A stretch of DNA of 64,000 nt from Flavobacterium sp. 90 (GTDB lineage Bacteria; Bacteroidota; Bacteroidia; Flavobacteriales; Flavobacteriaceae): positions 6,572,001 through 6,636,000 of the forward strand of contig NZ_SMGE01000001.1 of assembly GCF_004339525.1 (NCBI RefSeq). Reading direction: 5' to 3'. The translations under genes and the position numbers were made by a program. The notes beneath the pieces are model-generated. The model had not been told where the DNA came from, made no database searches, and was given only the letters and a program-made list of their open reading frames with translations. This document shows positions 34,774 to 42,761 of this stretch, piece after piece; within the stretch, counting starts at the first letter, position 1, and each line of letters opens with the position of its first letter.

Positions 34774-34937
34774 TTTTAGATTTTAGATTTTTTGCTTGAG
34801 GTTAACTCATTGCAATTTGGATTTTCTTAAATTGGAATTTAAAACCTTGGAAACTTAGCATCTCAGTCCCGAAGCTTCGGGATAGCAACTCAAAAGAAAC
34901 CTTTGAACCTTTCCAACTCTGAACCTTTGAACCTTCC
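34774..34937. repeat. degenerate intergenic repeat with a perfect 16-base palindrome
   Basis: Contains TCCCGAAGCTTCGGGA (34867-34882), a perfect palindrome. Around it are several copies of an 'ACCTTTGAACCTT' word (34905-34935) also found at 41060-41150. It lies between convergent genes and may act in transcription ending. Confidence 0.55.
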
Positions 34938-36062
34938 TTAAACCGTTTTCAAACTCTCAATCAACCAATCGATATCTTCTTTTGTGTTATAATGACTAAA
35001 TGAAATTCGGAGATTTGGTAATTTTAAATCAGTCTCCGATAACATTTCTTTCAAAACGTGCGATGGTTTGATACTTCCGGATTGACAGGCGCTTCCTCTT
35101 GAAACTGCAATTCCTTTCATATCCAGACTAAACAAAAGCATAGAAGTTTTATCCGAAGAAAACGGCAGAATAATATTGATAATATTATAAAAATCGTCTT
35201 TTTTCCCGTTGATTCTAAAACCAGGAAAATGAATTTCCAATTGCTCAATCAAATACATTTTTAATTCTGTAATGTATTTTCTTTCGGTATCTAAATTTTC
35301 ATATGAAAGCGATAATGCTTTTGCCATTCCGGCAATTTGATGTACCGCTTCGGTTCCTGCGCGAAGTCCTTTTTCCTGCTCTCCTCCAAAAATTAAAGGC
35401 TGTAAACCAGAATTTTTTCGAACAAAAGCAAAACCTACTCCTTTTGGACCGTGAAATTTATGTGCACTTGCTACAATAAAGTCTACAGAAGTCTTTTGCA
35501 GGTCGATTTCTGTTTTCCCAACAGATTGTACTGTATCAGAGTGAAACAAGGTATTGTATTGCTTGCAAATAACAGAAACTCTATCTAAATCTAAAACAGT
35601 TCCGGTTTCGTTGTTTACATGCATCAAACTAACGATTGTCTTTTTTTCATCAGACAATAAATTAGACAAATGCGTTAAATCGATACTTCCGTCAGGATTA
35701 ATTTTTACATAATCGACTTGAATATTATAATCAGATTGCAATGCCAAAGTTGCATACAATACAGCATGATGCTCAATTTTTGTAGTAATGATTCTCTCCA
35801 CTTTAAGATCTTCAACCGCAGAACGAAGTATCCAGTTATCTGCTTCGGTTCCTCCCGAAGTAAAAATAATTTCTTGTGCAGAGCAATTTAAATGCTTGGC
35901 GATACTTTTTCTTGAAAGTTCTAAAACAGTTTTTCCATTGCGTCCAAAGCTATGTGTAGAAGACGGATTTCCAAAATCTTCTGTCATAACTTTAGTCATT
36001 TCCTGAATAACTTCAGGGCGCATAGCGGTTGTAGAGGCGTTGTCGAGATATACTTTTTTCAT
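34938..36062 (-). CDS. cysteine desulfurase, IscS/NifS family
   Basis: 374-residue PLP enzyme taking sulfur from cysteine for iron-sulfur clusters and thiolated tRNA. N-terminal VYLDNASTT, PLP lysine K202 in SAHKFHGPKG, nearby H99, and the sulfur-carrying C326 in SRGSACQSGS are all present. The short loop around the cysteine is that of the NifS/IscS group. The start at 36062 is preferred because a TAACTTTG element (36068-36075) lies between it and an upstream in-frame start at 36107. It is divergent from the lipoprotein gene at 36149. Confidence 0.92.
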   Translation of the reverse strand: MKKVYLDNASTTAMRPEVIQEMTKVMTEDFGNPSSTHSFGRNGKTVLELSRKSIAKHLNCSAQEIIFTSGGTEADNWILRSAVEDLKVERIITTKIEHHAVLYATLALQSDYNIQVDYVKINPDGSIDLTHLSNLLSDEKKTIVSLMHVNNETGTVLDLDRVSVICKQYNTLFHSDTVQSVGKTEIDLQKTSVDFIVASAHKFHGPKGVGFAFVRKNSGLQPLIFGGEQEKGLRAGTEAVHQIAGMAKALSLSYENLDTERKYITELKMYLIEQLEIHFPGFRINGKKDDFYNIINIILPFSSDKTSMLLFSLDMKGIAVSRGSACQSGSIKPSHVLKEMLSETDLKLPNLRISFSHYNTKEDIDWLIESLKTV

Positions 36063-36067
36063 TACTG

Positions 36068-36075
36068 CAAAGTTA
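36068..36075 (-). promoter_or_regulatory. -7 promoter element of the cysteine desulfurase gene
   Basis: The minus strand reads TAACTTTG, consensus match, 5 bases before the ATG at 36062; the transcript would be nearly leaderless. Confidence 0.5.
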
Positions 36076-36123
36076 AGAAATATCAATTGTGAAATCTTAA
36101 ATATCAATTGCCAAATTTTTCAC

Positions 36124-36131
36124 TATTTTTG
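36124..36131 (+). promoter_or_regulatory. -7 promoter element of the lipoprotein gene at 36149
   Basis: TATTTTTG, consensus match, 17 bases before the ATG. A TTG lies 13 bases upstream, slightly too close for a good -33. Confidence 0.5.
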
Positions 36132-36148
36132 ACCCAAATAAATTTACG

Positions 36149-37111
36149 ATGAAAAAATATGCATGCCTTCTCTTGTTCGCGCTACTTTTAAATGGTTGCG
36201 ATGATGGCAATTTAACAGTTGATTCTATAGATTTTGATACTGTTGCCTCAACAAACTGTGATACAACAAACACTTTACTTTATAAACTTAAAGACAGAGA
36301 GGCATTGTTGCTGCAATTACCTCCCAGCAGTCTTGAAAATAACCCTACACTCCAAGACACACTAACATACGACATTGACAATAATCTTTATCGTGTTCTT
36401 TACAGAGCTTATGATGGTAAAGTTGAAGTAGCAAATATCTGTGGTCTAATCCCCCCTAAAACACCAAATGTCATAGAAGAATGGGTAGGAACTAAAGGAA
36501 AAATACAAATTACAACTACACAAATTAGTTCTGCTCCAAGTGAAGTTGATGGTAGCACTCGAGTTACAGGATACAACCACAGTATTGTTTTTAAAAATAT
36601 AACCTTTTTAAAACCTGCTGGACCTCAAGTAGAACAGAAATATGTTTTTGGTGATTTTAAAATTACGATAAACCCAACTCCTTTAACTTTTGCCAAACCA
36701 GAAGAAGCAGGAGAATGTCCGGATCAAAATCAAGTTTATAATTATAATGCTGCATTTTACATTATGCTTCAAAACTTTGATCCAACTTTATTTGTAAACG
36801 AAGCAACTCCTGCAGATAAACCTAGAATACGAGATATAACCGCAACACAAAACAATGTCATTTATCGTACCCTTACAGGTGTTGCTTTAAATAAAGATTA
36901 TTTCTGTAAAGGGTCTCTTACTCCAACAAACCCTGCTATAAAAGAAACCTGGAATGGTACTAATGGTACAGTTGAAGTTGCTACGCAAGTAACAAACAAT
37001 ATCGTGATGCATACAATTACATTAAGAAATGTTACACTTGTAAAAGAAAACAGCAGTTTCAAATTAGGTAATAATTTTGTCTTAGGAACTGTAACTAAAG
37101 CAAAGAACTAA
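36149..37111 (+). CDS. lipoprotein of unknown function with two similar halves
   Basis: 320-residue predicted lipoprotein (lipobox LLLNGC, Cys about 17). Two halves look alike: each has an LLYKL/FYIML segment, a 'YRVLYR/VIYRTL' strand, a Cys near ICGLIPP/FCKGSLTP followed by 'P-I-EEW/ETW' and GTKG/GTNGT, and finally a strand 'FKNITFLK' or 'LRNVTLVK'. This suggests an internal duplication of a beta-rich domain of about 130 residues. Cysteines in similar places may form disulfides in the periplasm. I do not recognise the family; related proteins are probably confined to Flavobacteriia. A large hairpin follows. Confidence 0.75.
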   Translation: MKKYACLLLFALLLNGCDDGNLTVDSIDFDTVASTNCDTTNTLLYKLKDREALLLQLPPSSLENNPTLQDTLTYDIDNNLYRVLYRAYDGKVEVANICGLIPPKTPNVIEEWVGTKGKIQITTTQISSAPSEVDGSTRVTGYNHSIVFKNITFLKPAGPQVEQKYVFGDFKITINPTPLTFAKPEEAGECPDQNQVYNYNAAFYIMLQNFDPTLFVNEATPADKPRIRDITATQNNVIYRTLTGVALNKDYFCKGSLTPTNPAIKETWNGTNGTVEVATQVTNNIVMHTITLRNVTLVKENSSFKLGNNFVLGTVTKAKN

Positions 37112-37150
37112 GTCTTAAAAAACCCATTTTAAAACCTGTTTAATTCTTAC

Positions 37151-37217
37151 AAAAAAACGTCTGTTTTTCTAAGCTGATTTATATATAAAATCAGAAAGAA
37201 AAACAGACGTTTTTTTA
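37151..37217. terminator. large two-part bidirectional hairpin terminator
   Basis: The outer arms, around AAAAACGTCTGTTTTTCT on the left and the matching sequence ending at 37217, enclose an inner CTGATTT...AAATCAG stem. An A-run and a T-run flank it. It separates the convergent lipoprotein and Smr genes. Confidence 0.75.
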
Positions 37218-37255
37218 TGTCTCAAAATGAATTGCTTTAACTGAAAAAAGCAATT

Positions 37256-37807
37256 TTATTTACTGTTTTGTCTAAAATAAACTTCAGTTGCACCTAAACC
37301 ATATTTTTGATAATTGGCATCCTGAAAATCTATTCCGTCATAACGGCCTAATAAAAAATCAAGTTCGGCTTTCAAAATTCCTTCGCCAACACCGTGAATA
37401 AAAACAATTTTAGGAATGCGATTTCTAATTGCAAATTCGATATGTCTTTTGGCAGTTTCAGTCTGCAAAGTCAGAATATCATAATTTGACATTCCGCGTT
37501 TATTTGGTACCAATTTTTCAATGTGCAAATCAAATTCCGGAGCAGCAATTTCGCGTTTATCCTTCTTTTCTTTTACAAAACTCCTTGCTTTTGGCTCCGT
37601 TTTCTCTTTTGTAATCTCTTCTAAATTAATCCTTTTAATAGAATTCATTAAATTACTGGAATCCTGAATTTTAAGTAATTCGTTGACAAAAAATGTCATC
37701 GAAAATCCATCCTCAGTTTCTATCAAAACTTCATTATTTTTAACCGAAATCACCGTTCCGTTTATGGCTTCGTCCAGAACCGAAACCTTATCTCCTTTAG
37801 TCAACAT
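37256..37807 (-). CDS. Smr-domain protein (MutS2-type C-terminal nuclease domain)
   Basis: 183-residue protein with an N-terminal small beta domain (about 1-50, KOW-like strands with GTVISV) and a C-terminal Smr domain (about 95-180). The Smr marks are FDLHIEKL (about 92-99), the central IVFIHGVGEGILKAEL (about 133-148) and the final TEVYF. Smr domains cleave nucleic acids or bind RNA/branched DNA; free-standing ones in flavobacteria are often labelled DNA mismatch repair proteins, but no ATPase part is present here. It overlaps the upstream small membrane protein gene by 11 bases. Confidence 0.82.
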   Translation of the reverse strand: MLTKGDKVSVLDEAINGTVISVKNNEVLIETEDGFSMTFFVNELLKIQDSSNLMNSIKRINLEEITKEKTEPKARSFVKEKKDKREIAAPEFDLHIEKLVPNKRGMSNYDILTLQTETAKRHIEFAIRNRIPKIVFIHGVGEGILKAELDFLLGRYDGIDFQDANYQKYGLGATEVYFRQNSK

Positions 37808-37982
37808 CGTTCTCCTCTTTTTCTTGATTTTTACTCGGTGTTTTTGCGCTTAACTGCATCATTCCAAACATGAAAACCGCAATTGCAATTACCGTTATAT
37901 AGATATTTTTTTCGGGTGAAACCTGCTCGTACAATGCAACCGAAATAGCAAGAATCATTATTATAATTTTAAGTACTTTCAT
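37797..37982 (-). CDS. small membrane protein of unknown function
   Basis: 61 residues: a hydrophobic start (about 3-17), a second hydrophobic stretch (about 27-46) and a charged tail (KTPSKNQEKEENDVD). This suggests two membrane helices with the tail in the cytoplasm. It overlaps the Smr gene by 11 bases and has a TACTTTTG promoter element upstream, so the two form an operon. No family recognised. Confidence 0.65.
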   Translation of the reverse strand: MKVLKIIIMILAISVALYEQVSPEKNIYITVIAIAVFMFGMMQLSAKTPSKNQEKEENDVD

Positions 37983-38001
37983 ATTTTAAAGTATAAGGAT
38001 T

Positions 38002-38009
38002 CAAAAGTA
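38002..38009 (-). promoter_or_regulatory. -7 promoter element of the small membrane protein-Smr operon
   Basis: The minus strand reads TACTTTTG, consensus match, 20 bases before the ATG. Confidence 0.45.
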
Positions 38010-38088
38010 TAAAACTTTAAAATAGCAGTTCGCTTCTTTTGAAATGTTATCAAATATTTTTTTTGTAAAATTGTAAAAAATAATCGAC

Positions 38089-38373
38089 TTGCATTTAGAA
38101 AAATATATGATCCCGTGTTTGTTCAAAACGCTCTTTGGAGTTGAGTGTTTAGGATGTGGTTTTCAGCGCTCTTTAGTCTTACTTTTTCAAGGCGATTTTC
38201 TGGCTGCTTTCAAGATGTATCCGGCGGTCTTTACTACCCTTTTATTTTTTGCTTTTGTAGCTTTATATTTTTTAGACAAATCAAGAAATTACAAAAAACT
38301 AGTTTGGAATATGGCATTCGTAAATCTCGTTTTTATGCTTGGCGGATATTACTACAAACACTTCTATATTTAA
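38089..38373 (+). CDS. DUF2752 membrane protein
   Basis: 94-residue small membrane protein of the DUF2752 family. The family core is seen at about 9-27: PCLFKTLFGVECLGCGFQRS, with two cysteines in CLGC resembling a metal- or redox-type motif. Two hydrophobic helices follow (about 43-60 and 72-87). The start is a TTG; starting there gives the residues LEKYMIPC, which align with the usual N-terminus of flavobacterial members, whereas the ATG at 38107 would trim six residues. Function unknown. Confidence 0.72.
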   Translation: MHLEKYMIPCLFKTLFGVECLGCGFQRSLVLLFQGDFLAAFKMYPAVFTTLLFFAFVALYFLDKSRNYKKLVWNMAFVNLVFMLGGYYYKHFYI

Positions 38374-38399
38374 TTTTTTCGAGTCAAAATCGACTGAAA

Positions 38400-39101
38400 T
38401 TATTTCTTGATTTGGTTCAGAATATCATTCATCATTTCGATTTGTACTTTCTGAATTTCGATTAATTCTTGTTGCTGATGCATAATCATGTGATCAATTT
38501 TATCATGAATCATTCTAATTTCTAATTCTGATTTTAGGTTAATCATATAATCTTTTTTAGCTCTGTTTCTGTCTTTTTCTTCCTGACGATTTTGACTCAT
38601 CATAATTACCGGAGCTTGCAGAGCTGCAATACAAGACAAAATCAAATTCAGCAAAATAAACGGATATGGATCAAAACCTTTATTAACCAAAATATAAACA
38701 TTGGCACCAATCCAAACAATTATAAAAAGTAAAAATGAAATAATAAAAGTCCAGCTTCCACCAAAATCTGCCACTTTATCTGCTATTTTTTGACCAAAAC
38801 TTCTCGTTTCCTGTTCGTCTTCTACAATACTTACGATTGATTTATCTTCTTTTAAAGAGGCAATCACACTTTTTTCAAGATCTGAAAGTGCTCCGATTTC
38901 GGTAGACAAATAACCCGAAACATATTGCTGACGATATTCATTTAATTCTTTAACTCCGATACAATCATCTTCACAAAAAGAAGGATGATCTTTGATAATT
39001 AGTCCTAAAATGGGATCATGTATCGATTTTCCATAAATTTTCTCACTTTCCGGAAATTCAAGATTAGAAATAGCGCTCTTAAAAGTTGAATTATTTTTCA
39101 T
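38400..39101 (-). CDS. DUF1003 membrane protein
   Basis: 233-residue protein with the DUF1003 layout. A soluble N-terminal part has a possible metal-binding C..DDC region (about 39-43), followed by GQKIADKVADFGGSWTFI leading into two closely spaced membrane helices (about 118-138 and 147-166), and then a charged helical tail (KSELEIRMIHDKIDHMIMH) probably forming a coiled coil. DUF1003 proteins are widespread and uncharacterised. It is convergent with the DUF2752 gene and monocistronic. Confidence 0.82.
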   Translation of the reverse strand: MKNNSTFKSAISNLEFPESEKIYGKSIHDPILGLIIKDHPSFCEDDCIGVKELNEYRQQYVSGYLSTEIGALSDLEKSVIASLKEDKSIVSIVEDEQETRSFGQKIADKVADFGGSWTFIISFLLFIIVWIGANVYILVNKGFDPYPFILLNLILSCIAALQAPVIMMSQNRQEEKDRNRAKKDYMINLKSELEIRMIHDKIDHMIMHQQQELIEIQKVQIEMMNDILNQIKK

Positions 39102-39292
39102 TTTTATAAATTTTACTGGCTAATTTACGCATTTAACTTCTTAAGAATCATATAAAATAATCGCTTTTATTATTCTTTTTTTTATCACAAATTGAATTTA
39201 CTATGCAAAATTTCTTTAGTTAATTCATGCCCTTATTTACAAAAAACACCTTACTTTTAACGTTTTAAAATTATCCACTCAATTTTACAATT

Positions 39293-40084
39293 GTGACTAA
39301 AGACAGTATCATACAAAATATAAAAGCTCTAAAAAGCCATTCAAACATAAATTACGGAATCAAAACTAAAACAGAAGATTTTACAGAGAAGCTTTTCTAC
39401 ACTCTTTTTGATTCGAATGCGGCTTTAGATGAAAGCATCGACGAACTCGAAATTCGTTTTAAAGAGATTGCTATTCTCGCTTGCAAAAAACCGGAAAATT
39501 TATGCGAATCGATTTGGGATCGCTTTCTGGAAAAATTACCAATTGTCTTAGAAAAACTAAATGAAGACGCTGCTTATATTCTGGAAAATGATCCTGCGTC
39601 AAACAGTATCGACGAAGTTTATTTGGCATATCCCGGTTTCTATGCTATTGCAATTTACAGATTAAGTCATGAACTTTATAATCTGGATTTACTATTATTC
39701 TCGAGATTAATGAGTGAATATGCGCATAGAATTACCGGAACTGATATTCATGCAGGTGCCAAAATTGCTTCACCGTTTTTTATTGATCACGCAACCGGAA
39801 TCGTTATTGGTGAAACGACCGTAATTAAAAAACACGTTAAAATCTACCAAGGTGTGACTTTAGGTGCATTAAGCGTAAGCAAAGAAATGAAAAACGCTAA
39901 AAGACATCCAACCGTAGAAGCGAATGTTTGCATTTATGCCAATGCAACGATTTTGGGAGGCGAAACCACAATTGGCAAAAACAGCATTGTTGGAGGAAAC
40001 GCCTGGATTACCAAATCAATTCCCGAAGATTCTATCGTTCTGAATACAACTACAACTGAAGTTAAAATAAAAGAAAAAAAATAA
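39293..40084 (+). CDS. cysE: serine O-acetyltransferase
   Basis: 263-residue enzyme acetylating L-serine with acetyl-CoA, the first step of cysteine synthesis. The N-terminal helical domain is followed by left-handed beta-helix repeats (about 145-255), with DIHAGAKIASPFFIDHATGI carrying the family's Asp/His pair near 157 and GVTLGALS (about 183-190). The start is GTG; the resulting N-terminus (TKDSIIQNIKALKSHS) fits flavobacterial homologues. It forms a two-gene operon with the cysteine synthase 2 bases downstream. Confidence 0.93.
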   Translation: MTKDSIIQNIKALKSHSNINYGIKTKTEDFTEKLFYTLFDSNAALDESIDELEIRFKEIAILACKKPENLCESIWDRFLEKLPIVLEKLNEDAAYILENDPASNSIDEVYLAYPGFYAIAIYRLSHELYNLDLLLFSRLMSEYAHRITGTDIHAGAKIASPFFIDHATGIVIGETTVIKKHVKIYQGVTLGALSVSKEMKNAKRHPTVEANVCIYANATILGGETTIGKNSIVGGNAWITKSIPEDSIVLNTTTTEVKIKEKK

Positions 40085-40086
40085 AA

Positions 40087-40974
40087 ATGGGTCCACAGAA
40101 ATTGCTTAACCTAATTGGAAATACTCCTTTGATGGAAACTGTCAATTTGGTTAAAAATAAAAATGTAAAACTTTTACTGAAGCTTGAAGGAAATAATCCT
40201 GGCGGAAGCGTAAAAGACAGAGCTGCATACAACATGATCGCTTCGGCGCTTGAAAGAGGCGAAATTAAAAAAGGAGACAAACTAATTGAAGCGACAAGTG
40301 GCAACACCGGAATTGCGCTGGCAATGATTGCACAATTGTTTCAAATAGAAATAGAATTAGTTCTTCCGGAAGATTCTACAAAAGAACGCACTCAAACAAT
40401 GCGTGCTTATGGCGCTACAGTAATTTTAACGCCCGCTAGCGAAGGAATTATTGGTTCAAGGGATTATGCCGACAAAAAAGTTGCAGAAGGCGGTTATATC
40501 ATGCTAAATCAGTTTGCGAATGATGACAACTGGAAAGCGCATTATAAAACGACTGGTCCTGAAATCTGGAACGATACTGACGGAACTGTTACACACTTTG
40601 TTTCGGCAATGGGAACAACAGGAACTATTATTGGAACTTCGACTTATTTAAAAGAAAAAAATCCCGCTATTCAAATCGTTGGCGCACAACCAAGCGACGG
40701 ATCACAAATTCCCGGAATCCGCAAATGGCCACAGGAATATTTACCTAAAATTTTTGATGCTTCAAAAGTGGATACCGTTATCGACGTAAGCGAAGATGAC
40801 GCCAGAGACATGACTAAAAGACTAGCGCTCGAAGAAGGTGTTTTCGCCGGAATGAGCAGCGGTGGTTCAGTAGCGGTAGCCCTTAAAATTGCAGAACAAT
40901 TAGAATCCGGTGTTATCGTTGCCGTTATCTGCGATCGCGGTGATCGTTATTTATCTTCGGATTTATTTGATTAG
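40087..40974 (+). CDS. cysM: cysteine synthase B
   Basis: 295-residue PLP enzyme making cysteine from O-acetylserine and sulfide (CysM types also use thiosulfate). PLP lysine is K43 in NNPGGSVKDRAA, the substrate loop is EATSGNTGIALA (about 68-79), and the phosphate loop GTTGT lies near 178. The 'GNNPGGSVKDR' version is closer to CysM than to CysK. It is directly coupled to cysE, which is also its physical partner in many bacteria. Confidence 0.93.
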   Translation: MGPQKLLNLIGNTPLMETVNLVKNKNVKLLLKLEGNNPGGSVKDRAAYNMIASALERGEIKKGDKLIEATSGNTGIALAMIAQLFQIEIELVLPEDSTKERTQTMRAYGATVILTPASEGIIGSRDYADKKVAEGGYIMLNQFANDDNWKAHYKTTGPEIWNDTDGTVTHFVSAMGTTGTIIGTSTYLKEKNPAIQIVGAQPSDGSQIPGIRKWPQEYLPKIFDASKVDTVIDVSEDDARDMTKRLALEEGVFAGMSSGGSVAVALKIAEQLESGVIVAVICDRGDRYLSSDLFD

Positions 40975-41159
40975 AGGAAGGGTCAAAGGTTCAGAGATAC
41001 AAAGATACAAAGACCTTTGTAACTCTAAAAAAAAGACGCACTGCTGTGCGCCTATACAAAAACCTTTGAACCTAAAAAAAGACGTACTACTGTACGTCTC
41101 TACAAAAAACCTTTGTCCCTATGAACCTTTTTTAAACCTTTGAACCTTTAAAAGAAAAA
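40975..41159. repeat. tandem hairpin repeat with 'ACCTTTGAACC' words
   Basis: Two units about 46 bases apart each hold a hairpin: GACGCAC-TGCT-GTGCGCC (41035-41052, one mismatch) and AGACGTAC-TACT-GTACGTCT (41080-41099, perfect). Each is followed by TACAAAAA(A)CCTTTG. The sequences differ but keep pairing, so the hairpin seems to be maintained. Further copies of the ACCTTTGAACC word flank them. Confidence 0.7.
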
Positions 41160-42146
41160 ATGAACTACAGAAAACTAGGAAAAACAAACTTCAATATATC
41201 TGAAATCTCACTTGGTACCTGGCAAGTTGGAGGGAAATGGGGATCTGCTTTTGATAATAAAACCGCAGACGAACTTTTGAATACGGCAATCGACAATGGC
41301 GTAAATTTTATTGATACTGCCGATGTTTATGAAAATGGATTAAGCGAAACTGCTGTTGGAAGAGTTGTTCGTTCCCGATCTGAACGTATTTATGTCGCTA
41401 CAAAATGTGGACGACATATTAACCCACATGTTAGTGAAGGTTATCAGCCAAAAGTACTTCAGAAATTTGTTGAAGACAGTTTAAAACGAATGAAATTAGA
41501 AACGCTGGATTTAATTCAGTTGCACTGTCCTCCTACCGAAGTTTTTTATCGTCCGGAGATTTTCGAACTTTTTGACCGATTAAAAGAGCAAGGGAAAATT
41601 CAGAATCTTGGCGTAAGCGTCGAGAAAGTTGAAGAAGCCTTAAAAGCCATTGAATATTCGAATGTAACAACGGTTCAGATTATCTTCAATTTATTCCGTC
41701 AGCGCCCTTCTCAATTATTTTTCTCTGAAGCCAGAAAGAAAGATATCGGAATCATTGCGAGAGTTCCTTTAGCAAGCGGACTTTTAACAGGTAAATTTGA
41801 TACAAAAACTACTTTTGACGCTCAGGATCACCGAAATTTTAATAGAAATGGTGATGCTTTTGATAAAGGTGAAACTTTTTCGGGTATCGATTATGAATTA
41901 GGTTTACAGGCTGTAGAAAAACTAAAAGCATTATTTCCGGAAACTACAAATCTTGCTCCAATTGCGCTTCAGTGGATTTTGAGTTTTCAAGATATCAGTT
42001 GTATTATTCCCGGTGCTTCAAAAGAAAGTCATGTATTATCGAATTTATCTCTTTATGATTTACCAAAATTAACTCCTGAGAAAATTACAGCCATGAATGC
42101 TATTTACGAAGAATATATAAAACCTTCTGTGCATCACCTATGGTAA
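41160..42146 (+). CDS. aldo/keto reductase
   Basis: 328-residue (beta/alpha)8 NADPH-dependent oxidoreductase. The catalytic tetrad is visible: Asp in FIDTADVY (about D53), Tyr in the same motif (about Y58), Lys in VATKCGRH (about K82) and His in IQLHCPP (about H119). The PGASKESHV segment near 290 binds the adenosine phosphate. Length and motifs fit the large group of general aldo/keto reductases; the substrate is unknown. Monocistronic, between two repeat-rich intergenic regions. Confidence 0.9.
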   Translation: MNYRKLGKTNFNISEISLGTWQVGGKWGSAFDNKTADELLNTAIDNGVNFIDTADVYENGLSETAVGRVVRSRSERIYVATKCGRHINPHVSEGYQPKVLQKFVEDSLKRMKLETLDLIQLHCPPTEVFYRPEIFELFDRLKEQGKIQNLGVSVEKVEEALKAIEYSNVTTVQIIFNLFRQRPSQLFFSEARKKDIGIIARVPLASGLLTGKFDTKTTFDAQDHRNFNRNGDAFDKGETFSGIDYELGLQAVEKLKALFPETTNLAPIALQWILSFQDISCIIPGASKESHVLSNLSLYDLPKLTPEKITAMNAIYEEYIKPSVHHLW

Positions 42147-42320
42147 GCTCCAAAATATTGAGGTTCTGAGATACTAAGATAATAAGACACTAAGTTTCTA
42201 TTTTACAAGAAACATATCTTAGTAGCTTAAAAAAATCTTAGCACCTTTTGTAATTCATAACGCAACCTTTTGCAAATTACATCATCTGATAAATAAAACT
42301 AACCATAAAATTCACTAACC
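42147..42320. repeat. degenerate 'GGTTCTGAGATACTAAG' type intergenic repeat
   Basis: AT-rich spacer with words such as GAGGTTCTGAGATACTAAG and CTAAGTTTCT (about 42158-42200) that recur at 47814-47970, and partly complementary AGAAAC/CTTAG words further on. No gene. It probably belongs to a dispersed repeat family and may end transcription. Confidence 0.5.
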
Positions 42321-42734
42321 ATGAAAAAATTAAGTTTTATATTATTTGCAATTTGCCTGACACTTGGATCTTGCAGCAGCGATGAGAAAGAAAGCACACA
42401 AAAAGAGGATCTTGCCATGCTTGATAACATGCGTAACGAAATCATTCAATTTACACAAGTCAATTCACAAGCCTGTAACAATGCGCAGGAATGGGGATTT
42501 ATAAAAATTGATGCTGCTGGCTGTTCTGGAAATGGAGGATATATTTTATATTCTAAAAAAGTAAGTGCTGCAACTCTTCAAAATAAAATTGAAGAATACA
42601 ATAAAACAAAAGGCGAAATCTATACAAAATGGGGAATTTTTGTTGATTATTGCGCCGGAACAACAGCGCCTACAGGTGTAAAATGTGTCAATGAAAAACC
42701 GGTATTATCATTTGATAACATTATTTTCAATTAA
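42321..42734 (+). CDS. small lipoprotein of unknown function
   Basis: 137-residue predicted lipoprotein with signal peptide and lipobox LTLGSC (C18). The mature part has four cysteines (ACNNAQEW, AAGCSGNG, DYCAGT, VKCVNE), likely forming two disulfides in the periplasm, and the strand-rich segment GGYILYSKKV. I do not recognise the family firmly; similar short lipoproteins are common in Flavobacterium. No obvious promoter element is seen directly before it. Confidence 0.72.
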   Translation: MKKLSFILFAICLTLGSCSSDEKESTQKEDLAMLDNMRNEIIQFTQVNSQACNNAQEWGFIKIDAAGCSGNGGYILYSKKVSAATLQNKIEEYNKTKGEIYTKWGIFVDYCAGTTAPTGVKCVNEKPVLSFDNIIFN

Positions 42735-42761
42735 AAACATCAAATAAAATTTATACCTAAA

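Noticed and set aside
37256..37807. Full MutS2 mismatch-repair protein
   Set aside because: Only a small N-terminal domain and an Smr domain are present; no ATPase or clamp domains, so it was called an Smr-domain protein.
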